Positions 39,177 through 43,219 of a DNA stretch of 43,219 nt are shown one piece after another (the stretch's first letter is position 1; the number at the start of each line of letters is the position of its first letter). The stretch comes from Anaerolineae bacterium (GTDB lineage: Bacteria; Chloroflexota; Anaerolineae; Anaerolineales; Villigracilaceae): the NCBI GenBank assembly GCA_017303655.1, contig JAFLCE010000026.1, positions 1 to 43,219 of the forward strand, in the 5' to 3' direction. A program made the position numbers and the translations under genes. The notes under the pieces were generated by a model that saw only the letters and a list, made by a program, of their open reading frames with translations, was not told the origin of the DNA and did no database searches.

Positions 39177-40178
39177 TTAGAACGAAACCGGCTTGCTCAA
39201 CAAAGCAGTCAGCAACTTGACCGAATTCTTCAAGTCTTCGTAATCCACCATCTCCGAAGCGGAGTGGATGTAGCGGCATGGGATGGATAATGCCCCAGCC
39301 ATCACACCTGCGCGGGTGATCTGAATGGCGCGCGCATCGGTGCTGCCCATCAGCAAGACTTCACGTTGGTAGGGGAGCTTCACCTTCTCCGCCGTGTTAA
39401 TCATCCATTCAACTACGCGCGGGTCGGAGAGCATACCTGGGTCGCGGACTTTTACACAGGGACCTTTGCCCAACTCCATCGCCATTTTCAACGAAGCAGG
39501 CGTATCGCCCGTACCAGTCACATCAATGGCGATGCCGATCTCAGGGTCAATGCTATAGGCGGCTGTACCTGCTCCGCGCACGCCAACTTCCTCTTGTGTT
39601 GTGAATACAAAATACAGATCATGCGGCGTGGACTTGATCGACTTTAATGCTTCGATCAGCACGACCACACCGGCACGGTCATCCAGTGATTTGGCAACGA
39701 GGCGATTCCCCATTTCCATGTAGGAGCGTTCGAACGCGCCGAAATCACCGACCTTCACTGGGCAGTTGCTACGGTTGGTCGCGCCGACATCAATATACAT
39801 TTTGTTCAATGCGGGCGCTTGATCAACCGCTTCCAATTTATCGAAACCGACCACACCCGTCACGCCATTCAAGAAGCGGATGCGTGCCCCGAGCGTATAG
39901 CGCCCGAACACGCCGCCATTGCTGGCGAAACGCACAAAGCCGTTCTTGTCCACATGGCTAACGATCACACCGATCTCATCCATATGAGCCGCAAGCATGA
40001 TGCGTTTGGAATTCTTTGCAGCCACGCTTGGTTTTTTGCGCACGATCAGACTGCCCATGGCATCCACGCGCACTTCATCGGCGTAGGGCTTTACTTCTTT
40101 TTGAATGATCTTGCGCACAGCATCTTCGTGCCCGGAAGGTCCGTAGGTTTCGGTGAGAGTTTTTAGTAATGATTTCAT
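39177..40178 (-). CDS. M42-family metallopeptidase (copy 3 of the cluster)
   Basis: M42 enzymes are dinuclear aminopeptidases, often forming large tetrahedral assemblies that trim peptides in the cytoplasm. The 333-aa product has AAHMDEIG (His65, Asp67), DDRAG (bridging Asp167), QEEVGVRGAG (catalytic Glu196, Glu197), IDVTGTGDTP (metal-binding Asp) and YIHSASEMV (final His). All metal ligands appear intact. It is the last gene of a minus-strand operon, starting 3 bp after the S51 peptidase gene ends, and closes at a palindrome. Confidence 0.93.
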   Translation of the reverse strand: MKSLLKTLTETYGPSGHEDAVRKIIQKEVKPYADEVRVDAMGSLIVRKKPSVAAKNSKRIMLAAHMDEIGVIVSHVDKNGFVRFASNGGVFGRYTLGARIRFLNGVTGVVGFDKLEAVDQAPALNKMYIDVGATNRSNCPVKVGDFGAFERSYMEMGNRLVAKSLDDRAGVVVLIEALKSIKSTPHDLYFVFTTQEEVGVRGAGTAAYSIDPEIGIAIDVTGTGDTPASLKMAMELGKGPCVKVRDPGMLSDPRVVEWMINTAEKVKLPYQREVLLMGSTDARAIQITRAGVMAGALSIPCRYIHSASEMVDYEDLKNSVKLLTALLSKPVSF

Positions 40179-40181
40179 GGT

Positions 40182-40901
40182 TTAGATTCCCAACGTAAAA
40201 TTTTCACCGACAGCATAACTCTTGCCGTCTTTGTTCGTAAAGAGATGCGCTTTGGCTTTGCCCATCACGCTCCATGGTTCGTTCAACCTGCCAATGATGG
40301 CGGTCTCTTCATCCACGCCGATCATGATCTCGCCGTCTCTCAATCGGCGGCGCAGCGTGGCAACCAGCGGCTTGCCAAACAAGGGCATATTGTTGAAATG
40401 CGGCAACAGCGATGCAATCGGCAAGATTCCAAAAGCAGATGTGGAACGAATTCCCGCCGCGCGAAAATCTGGCATCTCCTTGCCGAGGACCATGGCGCCT
40501 GCCGAGCACCCCGCATAGGCTGCACCGCGCGCCCAGGCTTTTTGCGCAGACTCCCAAACGAGACTATCTTTCAAAGTTTGATACAGATAATTGGGATTCC
40601 CACCCGAAAAGTAGATGAGGTCCGCCTCTTCCACCGCCATGGCATGATTCAAATCGTTGGCAGTTGCCTTGTCTGTGACTGGCACAGCCTGAACTTCTGC
40701 ACCAAGCTTGTTGAAATGCTCCACGCCCATGTTCGACCAACGCGCAACACTCTTTGGTCCTTCCTGCCCCGCCGCCGTTGGCAGGCAGACCACGCGCGGC
40801 TTGCGTCCATTTGCACCGCTGTTAGCGAGCAGATAGGCATCCACCTCGTTCATCACGGGTAGATATTCACCAGAACCAAGTAAAGCGATGAGTCCATTCA
40901 T
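40182..40901 (-). CDS. Peptidase S51-family protein (dipeptidase E/cyanophycinase-like)
   Basis: The 239-aa product has the S51 nucleophile motif YAGCSAGAMVLG (Ser in GCSAGA), an N-terminal IALLGSGEYLP, PRVVCLPTAAGQEG, and ADLIYFSGGNPNYLYQTL, which contains the conserved GGN-x-x-x-L block. S51 enzymes cleave Asp-containing dipeptides or cyanophycin-like chains. The VGVDEETAIIG block supports the family. It lies between M42 genes with 3-bp gaps, so it is part of the same operon and probably of the same peptide-utilisation pathway. Confidence 0.88.
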   Translation of the reverse strand: MNGLIALLGSGEYLPVMNEVDAYLLANSGANGRKPRVVCLPTAAGQEGPKSVARWSNMGVEHFNKLGAEVQAVPVTDKATANDLNHAMAVEEADLIYFSGGNPNYLYQTLKDSLVWESAQKAWARGAAYAGCSAGAMVLGKEMPDFRAAGIRSTSAFGILPIASLLPHFNNMPLFGKPLVATLRRRLRDGEIMIGVDEETAIIGRLNEPWSVMGKAKAHLFTNKDGKSYAVGENFTLGI

Positions 40902-40904
40902 TAT

Positions 40905-41951
40905 TTATCTCTTTAATAAAGCCGGGGTCATTTCTTGTAGCGCAACATGCAATAAATTGAGCGTATTCTTCCAATCATCCACGCGCGAAACGCTGATGGG
41001 GCTATGCGTATAGCGATGCGGAACCGAGACCGAAACCACAGGCACCCCCGAACGTACTTGTTGGATCGCACCTGCATCTGTGCCGCCGCCACCTGGCTGC
41101 CTGAACTGATATTGAATCTTGTGTTTCGTCCCAACCTCAGTTAGAAAACTAACGAGGCGCGGATCACTAATGACGGGGGAGTGAGCCGGGTAAATCGCAG
41201 GTCCCAAGCCAAGCTTTGTGTTGTAGGTGTAGTTCTCTCTGCCTTCATAATCGGGCAGGTCGCGCGCGGGCGTTGAATCAATGGCGATGGCGAGGTCGGG
41301 TTCGAAAAAGTATCCAGCCACGGTCGCGCCGCGCAAGCCGATCTCCTCTTGTACGCTAAAGGCGAGGCAAAGTTCAATGGTATTTGGCGCGTTCTTGAGC
41401 AACTCGATCAAGATCGCTACCCCGATACGGTCATCAATGGACTTGGACATGATCGACGGACCGACGCGCTTGAACTTCGTTGCAAAGGTGGCTCGGTCGC
41501 CTGCCTTGGCTTTGCCATCGGGTCCCAAGTCAATACGCATGGATTCGACATCCACGGTGTGACTGCGTTCCCCAGCATCTGTTAAATGAATAGGCTTGGC
41601 ACCGATCACACCTGGTGTATGGTCTTTGCCGACGATGACTTGTTTGCCGACCAAATGACGTTCATCAATACCGCCGACCGTGCGAAACTGATAGAAGCCA
41701 TCGCCGTCGTCTTTCACGATCATGAAGCCGACTTCGTCCATATGGGCATCTAGCAAAACGCGCAATGGTTTGCGTCCCGTGCCCTGCTTGCGTACAAGCA
41801 CACTGCCGAGCGCGTCCACTTTGACTTCGTCGGCGTAGGGCTTGACTTCTTCCAAGACGATACGGCGCACTTCGCCTTCATCCCCAGAGACGGACATGGC
41901 GTTGCAAAGTTTTTCGAGCAATTTGATTTGAGTTGTTCCAATGGAAAGCAT
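40905..41951 (-). CDS. M42-family metallopeptidase (copy 2 of the cluster)
   Basis: The 348-aa product carries the full M42 set: DAHMDEVGF (His70, Asp72), SIDDRIGVAI (Asp174), VQEEIGLRGA (Glu202, Glu203), AIAIDSTPARD (Asp225) and HRYTHSPIS (final His). A PDZ-like or dimerisation segment lies between the first and second blocks, as is usual. The gene starts 3 bp after the first M42 gene ends and is followed 3 bp later by the S51 gene. A dinuclear aminopeptidase is expected, with substrate range possibly differing from its two paralogues. Confidence 0.93.
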   Translation of the reverse strand: MLSIGTTQIKLLEKLCNAMSVSGDEGEVRRIVLEEVKPYADEVKVDALGSVLVRKQGTGRKPLRVLLDAHMDEVGFMIVKDDGDGFYQFRTVGGIDERHLVGKQVIVGKDHTPGVIGAKPIHLTDAGERSHTVDVESMRIDLGPDGKAKAGDRATFATKFKRVGPSIMSKSIDDRIGVAILIELLKNAPNTIELCLAFSVQEEIGLRGATVAGYFFEPDLAIAIDSTPARDLPDYEGRENYTYNTKLGLGPAIYPAHSPVISDPRLVSFLTEVGTKHKIQYQFRQPGGGGTDAGAIQQVRSGVPVVSVSVPHRYTHSPISVSRVDDWKNTLNLLHVALQEMTPALLKR

Positions 41952-41954
41952 CAG

Positions 41955-43022
41955 CTAATCCCAAACAATTCTTTCAATGAAATCTGCTTCAAGCGAGGCG
42001 ATGAATTCAGCCAATAATCGCCCGGCGCGTTGAATGTCTTTTATGGCAACCAGTTCAACAGCTGTATGCATGTATCGCTGGGGGATACTCAGCACCATGG
42101 TGGGGATTCCCTCAGCGGTGAGTTGCAATGCGTCGGCATCGGTGGATGAATATTCTGGCATCAGGTCATCGGCGATGGGAATTTCGATGCGTTCGGCAAC
42201 TTCTTTGAAGCGCTTATACAAAAATGGATGTACGCTAGGTCCGATGCCGAGAGTGATGCCTTTGCCCAATGCAAAGGTTTGGTATCCGCTGGCACCTGCA
42301 CCTTTGCCGAAGGTCATATCGACTGCCACGGCGATGGTGGGGCGAAGTTGAAAGGCGCTGGTATAGGCGCCGCCGAACGTCGTTTCTTCCTGCACGGTGG
42401 CGACTGCCCAAACGTCCCATAAATGCGATTTGGATTGAAGTTCTTCAAGGCAGATGGTGAGCGCGGCAACGGATGCGCGGTTATCTAGAGTGTGACCGCT
42501 TAACGTTCCGCCTGTGAGTTCAATGGGTTCGGTGCCAAACGAGACTCTGTCGCCGATGCGGACTCGCTTCGAAACTTCGCCCGCAAGCAAACCTGTATCT
42601 ACGAAGAGATACTTCATCGAGACCACGCCACTACCTTCGCCATCAGGCAGGAGATTGGCTGGCGGCATGATGATGACGCTGTATAGTTCTTCTTTCGTCC
42701 CTGAGGCATGGACGATGACGGGTGTGCCCGGCAGGACGCGTGCATCAATTCCGCCGATATTGGTTATGTACAAGAAACCGTCCACGATGCGAGTGACCAT
42801 CATGCCGATGGCGTCCATGTGGGTGGCGATCATCACAGAGGGGCGAAGGCTTTTCTTTAGCGTACCCCGCTTCAGTCCGTGGACCGAGGCGAGGCTGCTT
42901 TGGGAAAGCTCATCTACCAGCGGAGTCCACTGTTTTTTGATGAGTTCTGCCGCGGGGGTTTCATCCCCTGAAAGGCCGGAAACAGAGATCAGGTTTTTTA
43001 GGAAGGGAAGAATATCGCTCAT
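41955..43022 (-). CDS. M42-family metallopeptidase (copy 1, most diverged)
   Basis: The 355-aa product has ATHMDAIGMM, LDNRASVAAL, VQEETTFGGA, VAVDMTFGKG and QRYMHTAVEL. The ligand blocks are present, but DNRAS replaces DDR-x-G and TTFGGA replaces the usual G-L-R-GA after the catalytic Glu pair. This is therefore the most diverged of the three and may have altered specificity. ATG 43022 overlaps the stop of the upstream Thr/Pro-rich gene by 4 bp, so translation is coupled. First complete gene of the operon. Confidence 0.9.
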   Translation of the reverse strand: MSDILPFLKNLISVSGLSGDETPAAELIKKQWTPLVDELSQSSLASVHGLKRGTLKKSLRPSVMIATHMDAIGMMVTRIVDGFLYITNIGGIDARVLPGTPVIVHASGTKEELYSVIIMPPANLLPDGEGSGVVSMKYLFVDTGLLAGEVSKRVRIGDRVSFGTEPIELTGGTLSGHTLDNRASVAALTICLEELQSKSHLWDVWAVATVQEETTFGGAYTSAFQLRPTIAVAVDMTFGKGAGASGYQTFALGKGITLGIGPSVHPFLYKRFKEVAERIEIPIADDLMPEYSSTDADALQLTAEGIPTMVLSIPQRYMHTAVELVAIKDIQRAGRLLAEFIASLEADFIERIVWD

Positions 43023-43219
43023 GGGCTGCCGAATGCGGTTGGAGATGCGGTGAGTGTGCCGGTCGGTGTGAACGTGGGGGTTGCTGTTGGTGTGGCGGAT
43101 GGAATGAGAGTCGCCGTGGGTGTAAAGGTGGGCGTGAATGTTGGCGTATTGGAAGGGATTAGTGTGGGTGTTAACGTAGCTGTAGATGTGGGCGTATTGG
43201 TGCTTGGCTGGAAGGGTGT
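43019..43219 (-). CDS. C-terminal tail of a Thr/Pro-rich protein (partial)
   Basis: On the minus strand one frame stays open from the window edge to TGA (43021-43019) and encodes 66 residues dominated by Thr and Pro, such as NTPTFTPTFTPTATLIPSAT, ending TASPTAFGSP. Such tails are typical of Chloroflexota exported or surface proteins, usually as linkers. Its stop overlaps the first M42 start (ATGA), placing it at the head of the peptidase operon. The rest of the gene lies outside the window, so its function cannot be read. Confidence 0.7.
   Translation of the reverse strand, partial: TPFQPSTNTPTSTATLTPTLIPSNTPTFTPTFTPTATLIPSATPTATPTFTPTGTLTASPTAFGSP

Overview
The window looks like a chromosomal contig from a Chloroflexota bacterium, most likely class Anaerolineae. 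This is inferred from lipoproteins with long Thr/Pro-rich linkers, an NBR1-type Ig-like lipoprotein, MalF/MalG-type permeases, a separate-subunit methylmalonyl-CoA mutase, several M42 peptidases, an HsmA-family protein, and abundant short palindromic intergenic repeats. No rRNA is present, so the placement is not proven.

Layout. 1-3.1 kb: three tandem paralogues of an unknown membrane-anchored protein. 3.1-5.7 kb: recA with a clear promoter and terminator, then two lipoprotein genes (NBR1 Ig-like, SGNH hydrolase). 5.7-8.3 kb: small metabolic, regulatory and unknown genes (AraC-type regulator, CoA-binding protein). 8.5-10.3 kb: htpG. 10.4-13.4 kb: a cyclic-di-GMP-I riboswitch heading a three-gene unit (small secreted protein, SipW/ER-type signal peptidase fused to a DUF5305-like region, small secreted RTX-type protein). 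The two secreted proteins share an A-x-N-T-V-P motif at the predicted cleavage point, so the unit reads as a dedicated export and processing module. 13.4-15.4 kb: DUF2089 regulator-like protein coupled to a protein with twelve 29-residue repeats. 15.4-21.2 kb: methyltransferase, orphan sugar-ABC permeases, HxlR/SnoaL pair, HsmA, LuxR-DUF805 fusion, GerMN-like lipoprotein.

21.3-26.1 kb is an AT-rich accessory island: a field of perfect palindromes, a four-helix membrane protein, and a divergent 1109-residue NACHT NTPase (HD domain, degraded restriction-endonuclease-like domain, NACHT, pentapeptide repeats) that looks like a bacterial NLR-type antiphage protein. The island ends beside a 37-codon relic of a second methylmalonyl-CoA mutase gene. 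26.1-28.9 kb: the intact mutase, a GxxExxY protein and dispersed repeats.

29-33.9 kb: an RMD1-like protein, three tandem HEYAH metallopeptidase-like exported proteins and a dual-specificity-type phosphatase. 34.1-35.6 kb: classical signal peptidase I (lepB), a zinc-ribbon protein and an unknown. 35.6-37.5 kb: tRNA-Glu(TTC), then serS behind a T-box leader. 37.6-39.1 kb: small membrane proteins. 39.2-43.2 kb (minus strand): a close-packed peptidase operon of three M42 aminopeptidases and one S51-type peptidase, preceded by the tail of a Thr/Pro-rich protein.

The two best candidates for something new are the c-di-GMP-riboswitch/SipW-type peptidase/NTVP-protein module and the HD-iREase-NACHT island. 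Local tandem triplication recurs: the genes at 0.1-3.1 kb, the HEYAH proteins at 30-33.3 kb and the M42 paralogues at 39-43 kb.
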